DNA of 64,000 nucleotides from Filosporella fistucella (Eukaryota; Ascomycota; Leotiomycetes; Helotiales): positions 2,976,001 through 3,040,000 of the forward strand of contig JAQJZZ010000008.1 of the NCBI GenBank assembly GCA_030077755.1, read 5' to 3'. Position 1 is the stretch's first letter. Each line of letters opens with the position of its first letter. Positions 1-12,441 of this stretch are shown here, one piece after another. The notes beneath the pieces are model-generated. The model worked only from the letters and a program-made list of their open reading frames with translations. It was not told the origin of the DNA and did not search any database. The position numbers and the translations under genes were made by a program.

Positions 1-942
1 TTTGGCCATAAGTCGCTCATCCGCCAGAGCCAGAGGGATGACTGTAGCTGAAGTTTTGATAAGTCGCTCATCCGCAAGTGCAAGAGGTATAAATGTTGCT
101 GTGATTGCGGCTTTTGGTTTAGGCACGGGGACTGGCCTCGGATTTTCGAAAGTTTGAGATGTAATTCGGACCACTTCTGGCTCTGGTACGGCTAGGACAG
201 AGGTTTCGACGACATTGTCCATCGATGGTCTGCGTAGAATGGATGTCAAAGGAGCCGGTGCTACTGGCGGATCAGCTAATGGTCTAGGACCATTGTTCGA
301 AAATCCACGTCTCCGGGAGCTTCCCTGAACCAATTCCTCATCGTCTCCAATATCCTCCACCGCGGATGTGTTGAAAGTCTGGGAATTGGAGGTAGGATTG
401 ACGCTTGCAGATGGCTTATGCTTCGATCTGATCTCATCTGTGGCTTGATTGAGGTTTGCATCAGATCGCGAACGGGTTCGACTTAATGCTGGCTTGGGAC
501 TGATATTTCTTGGTGGGGTAGGTGGGTTTGGTGGAGATGGAGAGCTTGAGAACGTATTGCTTCGTGGCAGACTCGGTGGTTTTTCGCTCGTATCTGCAGA
601 GAGGAGTGATGTGGATGCATTTGCAACAAGTGTCTTTCTGAAGTTCAAGGATGGCGCTCTTTTGAGATCTTTTGGGTTCGTGGGTAGGCTCGATACGAAT
701 GGTCTCGGGGTTTTTGGGGTAATTGGAGAGGGGTTGACAGAAACCTGTGGAGGTTGCTGAGTAACGAGTGAAGGGCGTACTCGAAGGTTCGCCCACTGCA
801 CAATATTAGCTTTCTATTCGAGATGTAACCAGAATGGAAATAGGTGGAAACTTACTGGTGGTACTTCTACTCTAGGCGCAGTAAATGCAACTCCGGTAGG
901 AGCTTTAGCTGGTGGTGCCTCGTAAGAAAATCTATTAGACAT
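1..942 (-). CDS. Partial disordered protein of unknown function
   Basis: Only the N-terminal 294 residues lie in the window; the frame is still open at base 1. Exon 1 is 942-856 and exon 2 is 795-1, joined by a 59-bp intron (GTAAG donor, GTGCAG acceptor) that keeps phase 0. The start is chosen because CACAATGTC is a strong ascomycete context. The protein is rich in Pro, Ser, Thr and Asn with basic patches and shows no folded domain I can recognise, which suits an adaptor or scaffold. At the window edge a 17-residue unit containing IPLALADERL occurs twice in frame (DNA copies at 10-24 and 61-75), so a repeat array may continue outside. I do not recognise the family. Confidence 0.7.
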
Positions 943-3900
943 TGTGAATGAAAATTGAAGCACGAAATACTATGTGACTTGATTGAAGATGCATTAAAAA
1001 AATAAGAAAGCAGAAACTGGGAATAAGCTGTACTCGGTACACGGGAAAATTCCACGGGGTACCTGCGACAAAGTGACAGAAGCTTAATGGTACGATTAAG
1101 CCAAAAGTCAGATCAGACAAAAGGGGTCTGAAGCAGTTCGTGTGTTGAAACGTAACGGTCAGAGCTTTCTGAGCTGATGTTTTGAGTTGTATTTAACCGT
1201 TGAGAAGGAATTGAGATCGACTGGACGAGAAGGAAAGAAATTGAAAGATATTCTCTCTATGAGTGGAAGGTAGCAATTGATATGTTTAATAGCATTCTTT
1301 ATCAATTGCATCTATTGATTGAAGGTTCGGGAGAATAGGCTGATGCAATGCAACGTCGCAAGGGTGAGGAGGTCGGGTTCGGCCATTTGGAACCGGTAGA
1401 TCATTATGCAAAAGTCAAGAAAGACGTCACAAATAATAATCCGAAGTCGCACGATCTGATCGGGAGTATCTGTGAGAAGTAAAGAGTTAGAGAACATATG
1501 GCCTCGAGATTCTGCGGACAATGAAGATGTTAGAAGTTGAGGTGAAGTGAGAAGAAGCATAAGGATGGGGCCGTCCCTAGCTTGGTTTGGCTAGCGACTG
1601 CTGATAGCACCAAACGCGCTGAGGCGCGACTTGCGCCCCGACCTTCACTTCTCTATCAATCGTATCGCCGAGGGGACGCATTGTCATCGTGTCTTGTTTA
1701 TACCAATTATGATCGAGCACGCCTATTCTTTGATTCCAATACATCGATTCGTTTTCCTTCCACACCAAGCCGTCTCGAAATCTCCTCAATACCACAACAG
1801 CCCACATCCACTAAAAACGTCCATATGCCACGAAGTGTCTTGCAGACGCCAAAGTCAAACCTGTTCGAAATTATATCGTATGAAAAGCTGGTTGAAGGCG
1901 TACGATGGAGCGAGTATTGGAACTATCACAGCACAGGCAGTAGCACTACATCGGCTTTAACAGAATCAAGTCACTCAATCGATAATCAAACTTTGAGTTC
2001 TTGTTTTGAGATAAATCCTGCGGCAACTGTGTTACATGCTGAGGATTGTAAACATAAGAATGACAGTGGCACAAAAAATTCGCAAAAGCCAATGTGTTGC
2101 AAGCATCTTCCTTCAAAGTATTGCCCACAGTCAGCATTCAGTCAATTGTTCTGGGAGCACGTTTCCAAAGTTGAGAGTCCATTCGAGACATCAATTCTAA
2201 GCATCCAAGAGGCTTAGCCATTTCGCCTGATGATTTGACGTGTTTTTGTGTGGCGAAATCAAATGGCACGAGCTCTTTTTTGCGCTTTTCCTTGGTCGAA
2301 GACTGTCGTCATATTGTTCTATGAATACAAGACACTCTAGAGCGTTCCATATATGTTATTTCTTCTGTGGCGCTATCCAAGACAGCAGATCTTCTTGACA
2401 GCCTTTTCGCTGCCAGTCATTCAGGATTCCTCATCCCGACATGGAACGATCAAGTCAAGGCAGTTGCCCCGCTTTGCCTGTCACTCTTCCGCTGCCCGTA
2501 TTCTCTCCCATAGTATAACAATTAGATTATTTGCGTTAAGTAGTGCTCATATTTAGGGACCTTGTATGGGCGGCAGACCATAGCGGTTTCTAGTCATAGC
2601 GATCATACTAGATGTTGACAATAGTGACCATTGACGAAGCTTTATATTTTGTCATCCTTTCCGGCCCTCTTATTCATACTTCGATTCAGACGCCAGGTGA
2701 CCCATACTTCTCACAATTCATCCGATCGATCTCTGTGTGCTCCCGATCCAGAATATCGAGGTTGACAACTTCCGAATGGATGAAAATTTCAGTGCCAGAA
2801 ATAGGGAAGCTTCGAGCCAATCACGTGGCGAATCAAAATATGGTAAATATTTGGAAGGCGGTCGGGCTATGATTTTCCATCTTCCTAAGCTCGACACAAT
2901 CTCCCATGTTGTGAGATATTCTTCATTGTATTGCGCGGATACAAGCATCCGACCAGCTCAAGGGCCTCCTCTCTTCGGCTTCCATGGAGATCACAATGTG
3001 CTATAGCTTCGGAATTAATGCGTTTTAAAAACCCGAGTGCCTAAGGAAAGGAAAGACATGCACAGAGGTCTTGAAGGTGAGCTCAAGATCGAATCCCCCA
3101 ACGGGTATAAGACGAGTGAATGACAATTTGGACAATCTTCAAGTACATCCACTCAGATCCATTTGAGCAAAAAGGAAACTGGATGCACTCACTGCGAATC
3201 CCGGGGGCTATATAGCTTGCTTTGAGCAGATATTGCCACGAAAGATCCCAAAAAGTCACCTCAAAGCAAACTTGAACCCTGGCAGTCTTCGACGTGGCAA
3301 GTACGACGAGCAGTTGAAGGCTCCGTTCTCCTTCCAATTTTATTCTTCAACTGCAAATTTTTATTCCTCCACCACCAAACCTTCCACTTCCGTCAAGACT
3401 CCCACCATCGCTAGTTACTGCTCTAAACATTTTTCATTGCGTTCTGCACCTTTATGTCTCGTCATTCATCCACTTCCTGTTGCCTCACATCAACCAACTC
3501 ATTTTCCCGCTTCCAACGGTCCTCTTTTAATCAGATCCTGCTTCCCTGCCTTTCTACCACAACCCAGCGGTTGGTGAGGGTCCCGCTATGGTTCGATCGG
3601 CATTGCTTCCACTCTATGCTTTGTCTTCTCTCAGGCTTTTGGGCATTCTAGGTAGAGCGTCTAACCCGTACTTCGTGCAGTCCTCTTGGCCCTGTCTGTG
3701 ACAATGGCTTGCACCTCCTCATTCTTTGCCCCACGAGAATTTCCCGAGGATTCCATATGCTTGCCCCACTATTTTCTGACCCTAATTGTTATCTTTGTAT
3801 GAATATATATATACCATCTCCATCGTCCATCTCCTCACCTTTTATCATCTCCAGCAAAGGCGAAATGGAAACCACGGAAGAGCAAAGCTCGAAGCCACTT

Positions 3901-6740
3901 CTAATCAGTTCCCTTTTCTGCAAATTTCTTCTGCAAATTGATCGGAGATTCTGTTTGAAGTATTGAAGGTGACTAGTTCAGAATTATTATCATGTGTCAT
4001 TTCCATCGATCAGGTCCTTCCTGTATTCTTTCCCGGCGGCTAGTATATAATTTAAGTCTCAATACCTGCACCAAGCATAGGTACAAGATTTCACATGTTC
4101 ACAACGACCCGCAAAAACTTGGTTGTGATAGCTGGGGGTAGAGAGGAACGGCTTCAAGTGGGTTAACGGCATCGATGTCATTGAGGGATCGAGGGAGCTT
4201 GTCCTTTCCTTGCTTTTTGTAGTTCACTTTGATCAGATTCTTTGACGACCTGCTCTGTCCATCCGCTTCCAAGACAACTTCATCCCCTCGAAGTCCTATT
4301 ATTCTATCATTCCTCAAATTATCTCTCCAAGTCTAAGATGGACTTAGTAACCCTGATAGCATATTACGAGATAAGAGAAATATGTGAAGCAAAGCAGGCT
4401 TGACCCTATTCCGCGGGTCCTTCGTCAACGATTTATGGGATGCTACTGTCAGTTAGCATCATTAGTCAGTGTTCTAGCCCATTTATAGACCTCCCTACTT
4501 CTATCATCACTCCATCTCTCGCCTCCATCGATTCACTCGCCATGGCTTCAAAGCACCTCGAACCCTCAGAATTTGGCACCGAAGTCAAACTTGCCAAAAT
4601 TCCACGATGCTACTCCCCTTACTAGCGGCTTGCATGTAAAGCCCCCATACTCTCCTCAAGGAAAGGATATTCTCACCAAGATAAGCCGTCCACATTGACC
4701 GTCCAAGAGATTCGGCGTTCGTTTTCCCAAGGTAAGGTAGCGGAAATAAAAGCCAAAGGAGCCTCAAAGAGAGAGCAGCACTTTGGAGGAGGGCCCGAAG
4801 AGGACGGTAGTATAGACATTGAAGCCAGAATAAAGTGCTTGAGCTTCTTAGATATTGCTAGAAGTATGTTTTCTTGGGCATAGACTGCCGTCGCCGTTTG
4901 CCGACAACAATTGTCGCTGCTGAATTGTCGTCGTCGTTGATGTGGGTGATTGTGAGGAAGTACTGCGTCAAGTTGTGCCGGCGTCAACTGGCTCGGCTGC
5001 GTTTTCTGCTTTTATCCTGGTAGGAATATTTACTGGAGTCTCCGCTAAAGCCTCCCTCGCTGACGTTATGTTTTGCAGCGGTAGTAGTGAGATTGTGGGA
5101 AAAGTTTGCAAGTATATTCTGAAAGGGGTTTATATAGACCTCCCCAGAGCCTCTCGCTTAGCGCAGGACTCATGTGAGAGTATAGATTGTGATTCGAATT
5201 TGGTTTCAATTCCTTTCAAAAGTTCAGTTAAACCGAATTTTGCAAGCGACACGCTTTTTCTTTTCCATATTGGAAAGTGAGAAGTCCAAACATCAACGTC
5301 TGTAATTCATGTCGTAGTTTATATAGTGGTGTAAGCCAGGTTATGGACAACTTCCCTGACTCAAATGCTCCAGTTTCGTTGGTAGACTGGGGCAGCCATA
5401 GTCGTATCTTCTACAGGTGAATTCAGAGCTTTGGTTTTCTGTTCAATCGGCTATCCTCTCCTCTCCACTCTGAACTCTATTTTCACGGCAAATCAGGGCC
5501 TGAAACTGGGGTTTCAGGCGCTCAACGAAAGGTGAGCTTCATTACATGTGGTAGCACACCGAAAACAGGAAGTCGCCTCCCCTGTTATTACGTCAGGTTG
5601 AACTTCTCAACTCTAAAAATTGGCAGACATGGCTTAGTGTTCACTATTGCCAACCAATTTCAGAATGTTCGATAGCAAGGGTGTGTAGAGAACTTAGCTT
5701 GTCTTAGTAGCTCCTTCATCAAACGTGACAAGCCAAGGAGCGTCTACGAATTATCGCATATGATTTCAAGATTTCTCAATTTTATACAATAAGGGTTCGT
5801 TCTTAGCAGTAACATCTGCATAAAGACTCTGGAGAGTGAAATCGTTCTATAAGCCTACCCCTTACCAAGTTTACTTGACTTATATCAGAATGTGTTCTGC
5901 AAGCGGAAATGACGTTCAAAGTTCCATGTAGCTGAGCCAAAAGACAAGCCTTATGAAATTTAGTTCGTAGGACTCTGGTTCCATGTTTACTGCAATCTTT
6001 GACTTTATGTTGTATTGCTTCATATGCTTACTATTGGTAAGTGATAGAAGCTACCAAACTACATATGTGGGGTAGGAGGCACGTAAAGTTCTCCCCGACT
6101 AAAGTCCATAAGCTCAAGCTTCTGAAAGCTGATGTGCAACATATACACTTGCTGATGTCTAATACGAAAACGAAGATCAAAATCTGTTGAAAGTTTGAGT
6201 GATTGACTTTCACGAGGAGACTCCGGACATCCAACAAAACGAACTTATGCAGGTCTCCTTGTTAGTTGCAATCCGAAACCTTGACTCTGGACTAAAATCC
6301 ATAAAAACCAGCTTCCAACAAAACCTTTTTACTCTGTCGAGTGTATGGTTCGCATACATATTGGAGGTGATCTCGTTGTCATATTACCAGTAAGTTCAGT
6401 GGTTCTTTCCACTAGCCCTGGGGTGATACTAACATATCCAGGAGTACCGTTGCCAAAGTTTACGAGCTGCAGACCTTAAACACTCGTGGTTAATCCTCGT
6501 CTGGAATATGTTTTGTGACTTACCAGATCCCCAATATGAGGACTTACGGTAGCAAAGCCACCAAGCAAAACGAGATACTTGAGTTTAAAGTTCACTTTCC
6601 ACTGAGTTGGATAACAGCGTGTCGACTACAATTCATTCCTGCCATGTGAATTACAAGCTCTTTGTTTCCCCGAAAAATTGTTGCCTCGCCATCAACATCT
6701 CCATTGTGTCTTGATAGAGCTCAGTCAAGTGCTCTCAACA
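943..6740. other. Long intergenic stretch, no supported gene
   Basis: No gene model is supported here. The longest open frame (1582-2217, plus, 211 codons) has no recognisable domain, a poor start context and unremarkable composition. Other short frames (2612-3006, 3233-3577, 4942-5280) look equally random. Part of 943 onwards should be promoter and 5' UTR of the minus-strand gene ending at the left edge. A small hairpin lies at 5498-5519. The last few hundred bases are presumably the promoter of the gene at 6741. Confidence 0.5.
5498..5519. repeat. Short perfect hairpin
   Basis: The 9-bp arms GCCTGAAAC (5498-5506) and GTTTCAGGC (5511-5519) are exact inverted copies around a TGGG loop. No gene borders it, so it cannot be assigned as a terminator or regulatory hairpin. 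Confidence 0.5.
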
Positions 6741-7180
6741 ATGGCAACTCCAACCCCGAATCAAGCATCAGAGATGACATCCACCTCTCCCAAGGTACAT
6801 CCATCATTACCCCAAAATCATCTAACACATACTAACCTCATTCCCAACAGGACATCCAAGTCCCCGCAACCCAAGACAAGACCGACCACGATCATAACCA
6901 ACTAGTCTCAGGCATCGAATTGCTTCCCCCCGAGGAATTCGGCAAGAGCATCGAACACCTTGGAAAGTACCAAGCCGATCTGAAAAGAGAAACTGAGGCT
7001 CAATTGGAAATGCACAGAGAGTACATCAGGAAAAGCGAAGCTCGACTTGCTGAACTGGAAGCAGAGCTGGCGCTATTGTATGCTGAAGCTGAAACATTGG
7101 ATGCTGAGATCGAGGCTGCTGAGCGACGTAGTCAAGGCTCTCATTGGAGATATATCTGGCATTGGTGGATTTTTAGATGA
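6741..7180 (+). CDS. Small coiled-coil protein, unknown function
   Basis: Two exons, 6741-6794 and 6851-7180, with a 56-bp intron (GTACAT donor, CAACAG acceptor) between codons, give 127 residues. The start sits in CAACAATGGC, a near-ideal fungal context. The first 35 residues are polar and Pro/Thr-rich. From about residue 45 to 110 the chain is highly charged, with heptad-like Leu/Ala spacing (RLAELEAELALLYAEAETL), indicating a long amphipathic coiled coil. The last 15 residues are aromatic and basic (HWRYIWHWWIFR), possibly a membrane-interface or packing tail. The next gene downstream on the same strand also encodes a mostly helical protein. Family not recognised. Confidence 0.7.
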
Positions 7181-7876
7181 TTCTTCATGTGAGAAAGCTC
7201 TCTGACAATTCAAAGATCACTTCACGATCTGTGGTGTCATTCTTGTTCTATCATAATTCGCAGCAGTCTGATCATTGAATGTTGCAGGCTTCAATAGATC
7301 CTTAACATGTGAAACTATGAGTGTGGGATGACTTCTTTTGGTCTCTGGGGAGTGTCTTGACACTATAAAAAGACCTACTTGAAGGGGCCTTTGCAACCTT
7401 CAAACTGACTGATAATATTTCGCTCTTTGAAATTTTCAGCTCCTCGCTCTACATAACTTTGATCTTTCGCCCAACTCTGTTTATCCTTGGTCTTCATAGC
7501 TATAATCAAACCATTCCTTCTCCCAGAAGTTCGCCGTGAATTGATCTCTCTTTGAGGCTCCAGCAAGCAGTATCTTTGCAAATGACGCTAACTGATGACA
7601 ATTCCCTCTTTGGACATTTCACCTCCTTTAGCGTCCACCGCAATGATCCCTCATGTCAGCTTAACGTGAGTCCCAATAGTCCAAAGGGCAATTGTTTACT
7701 CTTTTGACGCTAACTTCTTTTGGTACAGGAAATCTTTTTTGAAAGTCTTCAACCTCTTTGAACTCTCTCAACATCATCTCGACAAGTTCTATCAAGAAGG
7801 TATTTTCTTTCTCCCAATAGTACGAACTTAGCTAAGCGCTGATTCTGATGATAGATAGACCAGCATAGCTCTCACA
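7181..7876 (+). promoter_or_regulatory. Intergenic region and probable spliced 5' leader
   Basis: No gene of its own. It carries two plausible leader introns for the gene at 7877: 7666-7728 (GTGAGT donor, GCTAAC branch-like sequence, TACAG acceptor) and 7800-7854 (GTATTT donor, GATAG acceptor). An ATG at 7582 opens a short upstream reading frame that would end soon after the first leader splice. This is read from splice motifs only; transcript data would settle it. Confidence 0.4.
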
Positions 7877-8699
7877 ATGGCAAACAGACTTCAATCTACA
7901 AACCTTGCAGGCGACGAATCCGGTGCTAGGCTCGGTATGCACATCTCGCTCATTGGAAAGGTTGACTTAGTACAAAGCTAACATATCACAGTGCACAACG
8001 ACATAGCCGCTGAAGTAGCTTCGGTCTACGGATCGATCAGAAATGTGTCTGAAGAAGACCTTGAACCTGTAAGCCATCCTCGCTGAACGCTACGCCGCAC
8101 ATTCTAACACCGCACAGCTCACACCAGCGCAACAGATGCAGGCAGAGTACCTCGAGAAGATCCGTGAGTTCGAACAATTGGAATCAGACGCTGTCCACGC
8201 CCTCCAAGATCTCGCAGACCGCAAGCAAGCCATCGAAGACGCCAAGACTCAGTTCATCGCCTCTGTCCGTAACTTCGAAGACGCTATCACTACCTCCTTT
8301 GCCTTCCAAGCCATGTTGGGCATTCAAACAGCTGAAATTGCTCGCTCAAAGAGGGAGCTTGAGCAAGCTGGTCATGAGGAAGTTCACAGCAAGGATTCGG
8401 CTCTTTACAGAACTCGCGTTGAAGTTCTTGAAACACGCAAGGAATTTGCTCTTGAGACGTATCAGCGTGAGGCAAGGCGAGCTGAGAGCATTGTTGATGA
8501 GAATTCGGGTCGTGAGCGCAACCGCAAGTTTGTCTGGGGTGTCACAGAAGATGGAGAGTGGGCTAAAGGAGACTTGATCATGCACACCAACAAGGCATTC
8601 GGTCAGTTTGAGAAGATCACTGGTGGAAAGTTTGTCTTGAAATACGGTATATTTGGACGATTGTCGCAGAAAGTCAAGGGACTTTTCACTAAGAAGTGA
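7877..8699 (+). CDS. Coiled-coil protein, unknown function
   Basis: Three exons, 7877-7934, 7992-8068 and 8118-8699, join without breaking frame into 238 residues. Introns are 57 and 49 bp. The start has a CACAATGGC context. Residues about 45-175 are strongly charged and helical with few Pro or Gly, consistent with an extended coiled coil. The C-terminal 50 residues are more globular and end in a Lys-rich tail (GLFTKK). No signal peptide or membrane segment is evident. It lies 0.7 kb downstream of another small coiled-coil gene on the same strand, so a shared assembly is possible but unproven. Family not recognised. Confidence 0.8.
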
Positions 8700-10651
8700 G
8701 TTTGATCTTTGGTTCGGAGGCCACTTTACAGGATGACCGCTATCTGGCTCGTGGGTATTGACTCCGGGTATTCTATAGATGAGAATAGAATCTGGATACC
8801 TTGGCAAACTTTTGATGCGTATCATCTCGTGAAATCAAAGTCACAGCTCTTGGTGTGAAAAATCTCGCTGGTCATCCAACTATCGATTCTCCTACTACAA
8901 CAAAACAAATCGGCAACATTCTTCTTAAGACTTGCGCCTGTCAATATCTTCGTTGCATATCGAATGCCTCTCTCAAGTCTTGACTTAATTCCAAGGACTC
9001 GAATCTGGACTGCTTCATTATTCCTAGCGTGTGCGAAGGCATTTGTAGTACAATGGGAACTCTCCCGGCTTTTTCTATATCTTTTTTGCACAACGAAATC
9101 TCTCTTGACTTAATTCTATAAGCTCACTTTTTGTCTCTCGAAATGCAACAGAAAGCTTCTACAAAACCCCGTAGGCTTAAGATATCTTGCTCGCTAAGTG
9201 AATCGAAATATATTTGCTGCACATCGGAATTCCTCTAACTTAATTCTATAAGCTCAATTTCCCTCCCGATATGCAGCAGAAATCAGTCCACACGTCTAAC
9301 TACATCGCAGAGATCAAAATTGAAAGAAATATTGAGGATAATAGTAGAGAGTACTTCTCCTGGCATTCTATCAAGGGAAGCTCTTGTAGTAGAGCTGATT
9401 ATCACAGCTAAGAGGCCGTCACTGGGAACACACAATTCGAGGGGTATTTCCACTGAAACCGGGAAGTAATTGCTCTCTGAACGATCAGGTCAAGACTGCA
9501 TTGCAACTCAAGCTATATTCGTCGTCGCCGCGCCGAAAAGAAGCTCCAGAGATCTTGAGAATGCCAGATGAAAATTTGAAGTGCGCTATGCAATGAAATA
9601 AATATGCGAGTGGCTCCTGATCCAAGGGAAGTTGTGTTAGAGTGTGAAGGATGAAGGCAGATAGATGATACCAGAAGGGAATAAAAGAGAACTTCGCTTG
9701 ACATATGACCATGTACGCGAGAAGAAGAGCAGAGAAGGCGGGAGCTCAGGAGGCAATAATACGAGAAGCAAACGCAACGTCACACTCACATCCACCAGCC
9801 AGAGAAAGATGTTCATAATTTTCTCAATTCATTCTGCTCTCAATATCAACAGTACTTTGCTCATCTCACTGCCATGCGGGCAGCCAAGCCAAGCCAAACC
9901 ACGCAATGAGATGCAATAGCACATTCATCTCCCCTTCAATCATCCATCTAATCCCTCAAGCCAAGCGCAAGCAAGCAGGTAGTTTAATCAAACATCATCT
10001 TCCTCTCACCAGCCCACTTTCCACCCTCCATAGTTTAACAACTCTCCATCATCCTCTCTCATACAACACAAAATACTCCTTCAGCAAAAAGCAAAAAGCG
10101 ATCCACCCCAGCGAGATAATGCAAAGCAATACAGGCAAACGGGGTCATAACGGACGAGTACGATGAATTAATAGAGGGAGGTAATGTTGTATCTGAACAA
10201 GAGATTACAAGAGGGAATCGAAAGCGGCAAAGGTGATTGGTGATCGGGTCCAAGAAATAAGGGAAATGCGAAGACGGAAAAAGGTTAGGTGAGGTATATA
10301 CGTTCTGTGATGGTTTTTGAGAGATCAGCGTCGATTGAGACGTGACTCGTAAAAGAAAGGTGTGTTTCGATGATCGTGATATTTTCATATGCGATCGTTT
10401 GTATGTGTGTTTTTCGTTCAAAAGAGTGTGGTCCAGGATACCTGATCCAAGAAGGTTCCCTTGTGTCCATGGACAAGAGGTGAAGTATGGAAATGCAATT
10501 CCAATTGAAGCAACCCAAAGTAATGCTGATGAATGCCATCTTTCGAAGATGAAAATGACTCGATCAAAGGACCAACGAGTCGAAATTATGGTCCTACCGT
10601 AGATGAAGACCAAAACGCCAAGAAATGCCAAACGCCATGAAAATGCAAGTA
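8700..10651. other. Intergenic, no supported gene
   Basis: About 2 kb between a plus-strand and a minus-strand gene that converge on it, so its two ends should be 3' UTRs and terminators. A degenerate tandem duplication lies at 9088-9285. The minus-strand frame at 10059-10631 (190 codons) overlaps the downstream flank of the Cdc25 gene and has no recognisable domain; I did not call it. Confidence 0.45.
9088..9285. repeat. Degenerate direct duplication (~67 bp unit)
   Basis: Copies at 9088-9155 and 9219-9285 share the exact 19-mer ACTTAATTCTATAAGCTCA (9108-9126 and 9238-9256), with similar flanks starting GCACA/GCACAT and ending CAGAAA. The copies are 130-131 bp apart. A weaker third trace (CTTGACTTAATTC) lies near 8985. 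It is not coding. Confidence 0.6.
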
Positions 10652-12441
10652 TTAGTATGAAACCATACGTCGTGCATGTCCTCGATCATAACCCATCATT
10701 GGAGATGTCATTCCTGTCATCATCAAGTCACCACCTGTCCTGGATCGACTTGGGGCTGTAGGGCTGTCGTCTATTTGTCCTTGTCCGAAAGCAAATGTTT
10801 GTGCACGGCTAAGTTTGGTTCTGTTTTGTCGAAGTCTTCCCATTTCTCTTTCACAAGTATAGGCATGCTCCTTTGCATCCATCTCAACATAATTTTGAGG
10901 AAAGCATCGATCGCGACATTCAGCAAAGAAAGCACTATATCCACCATCAAGGATGTAAACTTCGGGGTATGTAAGCTTGGGGTATTGTTCGATATTAGTA
11001 GTACGATCTTGTTTCCGTACATGACGTGCCATGATTGGTGCACGATGAGCCGAGTATTCGCAGTGGAATATTAGTAAGGTTTTGCCTGGTAGGCTGGTTT
11101 CGAAGAGTTGTGACGCAAGATGCTCTTTGTCGTTGTAATTGACAGCGCCATCGATATGTCCTCCTTCGAATTCATACTCGAAACGACAATCGATAATCAT
11201 ACGTTGGTCGAATTGGGTATCAAAGCTTCCATCTAACACCTGCAGCAGAGTATCCCGGGTGATTCTTGGAATGCTATCAGGTTGTCCTTCTTGGAAGAAA
11301 TGTGGCAAGACAGGTTGGTGAAGCTCGTCCACATCCATGACCGTATTCAGCGTAGTGGTGGGTTCATTCTTTGCCTTCATCACATCTCCTGGGTGCTCGA
11401 ACATGCTCAATGATCGGCGAAACTGCTTCCGAGGCCGAATTAACGGATTAGAAGGTCTCCTGTTGTGACCACCAATTGGTGAACCATTCCGCATCGACAA
11501 TCCGTTCATGCTTCCAAAGGGTTTGCTCGGTCGAGGTGGTCCCATGTTAGAAACCGAAGGACTATTGGCAGACTGCGGTCTCCGCTCTTGAGGTGGGGAC
11601 TCCATGAAACATTCCCCTAGCGACATTGATGTGGTTGTCGATAATTTACTACTTCCAGCACCAAATCGGAAGGGGGGTAATTCTGGATTCCTTGGGGGAA
11701 GGGAATTTGTCGAATATCCTTTTGTTCGGTTGAGGGATGGTCGAAGTAATGTAGATTTTCTCCGCCTACACAAATTAGTATGTCTATCTTGTGGAATGCG
11801 GAATTTCTTACTCAACGCCGTATGAAGGCTTTGGTGCTTCCAAAAATGCCGGCCGTGGCGGCGATGATGGCATGACTAATTCTTCAGTGGGGGTATGTCC
11901 TGGTGTGGGGGATGTGAGTTCGAAATGAGCAAAGAACGGTTGCTTATGAGGTAGAGGAGAGATATCCATGCGTTCGTTCAATGGTCCGGGTGATGATGAT
12001 GGTAGAGGAGGGGTGGTAACAGATTCTGGAATTGTTAACAACCGTATCTACCATATCAGGGCCATTTCCTCTTACCCCTTAATTCAATTGTGCCAAACAG
12101 GTTCGATGTGAAGAGTGAACGGCGGGGAGTGGGTAATTGAGGGCTATCAAAGTTAGCGACATCTTTAACTGAAGTGAATCTAGATACCTCATATCAATGT
12201 GAAAGTTCTGCGAGAGATCTGCCGCCAGACTAGCTGTTGGAGAAGATCCACGAACAGGTTTCATTTGGAAGTAATCTGGATTACTTGGTCTCTTCATGCT
12301 GAGATCTCGGAAATCGAAAGCTCCTGGTCCAAATCTACTTCCCATGTGTGCATGTGGGTGTGAAGTGTACATGTCGTTACGGCCCCAAGATGGCATAAAG
12401 GAAGGTGCCTGCATGGCTGCCAAAGGTGATGATGCCTCCAT
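10652..12441 (-). CDS. cdc25: M-phase inducer phosphatase (Cdc25/MIH1 family)
   Basis: Dual-specificity phosphatase that removes inhibitory phosphates from Cdk1 to trigger mitosis. Four exons, 12441-12188, 12143-12076, 12025-11812 and 11765-10652, give 549 residues; introns of 44, 50 and 46 bp all keep frame. The N-terminal ~300 residues are Pro/Ser-rich with many SP/TP sites, as usual for the regulatory part of Cdc25. The C-terminal rhodanese-like catalytic domain carries IDCRFEYEFEGGHIDGA and the CX5R loop HCEYSAHR (Cys414, Arg420). The tail is Ser/Arg/Met-rich. The start at MEASSPLAAM is preferred because upstream sequence in this frame looks like leader. Regulation by CDK and checkpoint kinases is family knowledge. 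Confidence 0.93.

Noticed and set aside
1582..2217. 211-codon open frame
   Set aside because: No domain, weak start context, overlapping open frames in other registers, and no splice partner; most likely chance.
10059..10631. 190-codon minus-strand open frame
   Set aside because: Ser/Phe-rich chance composition with no domain, located just beyond the 3' end of the Cdc25 gene on the same strand.
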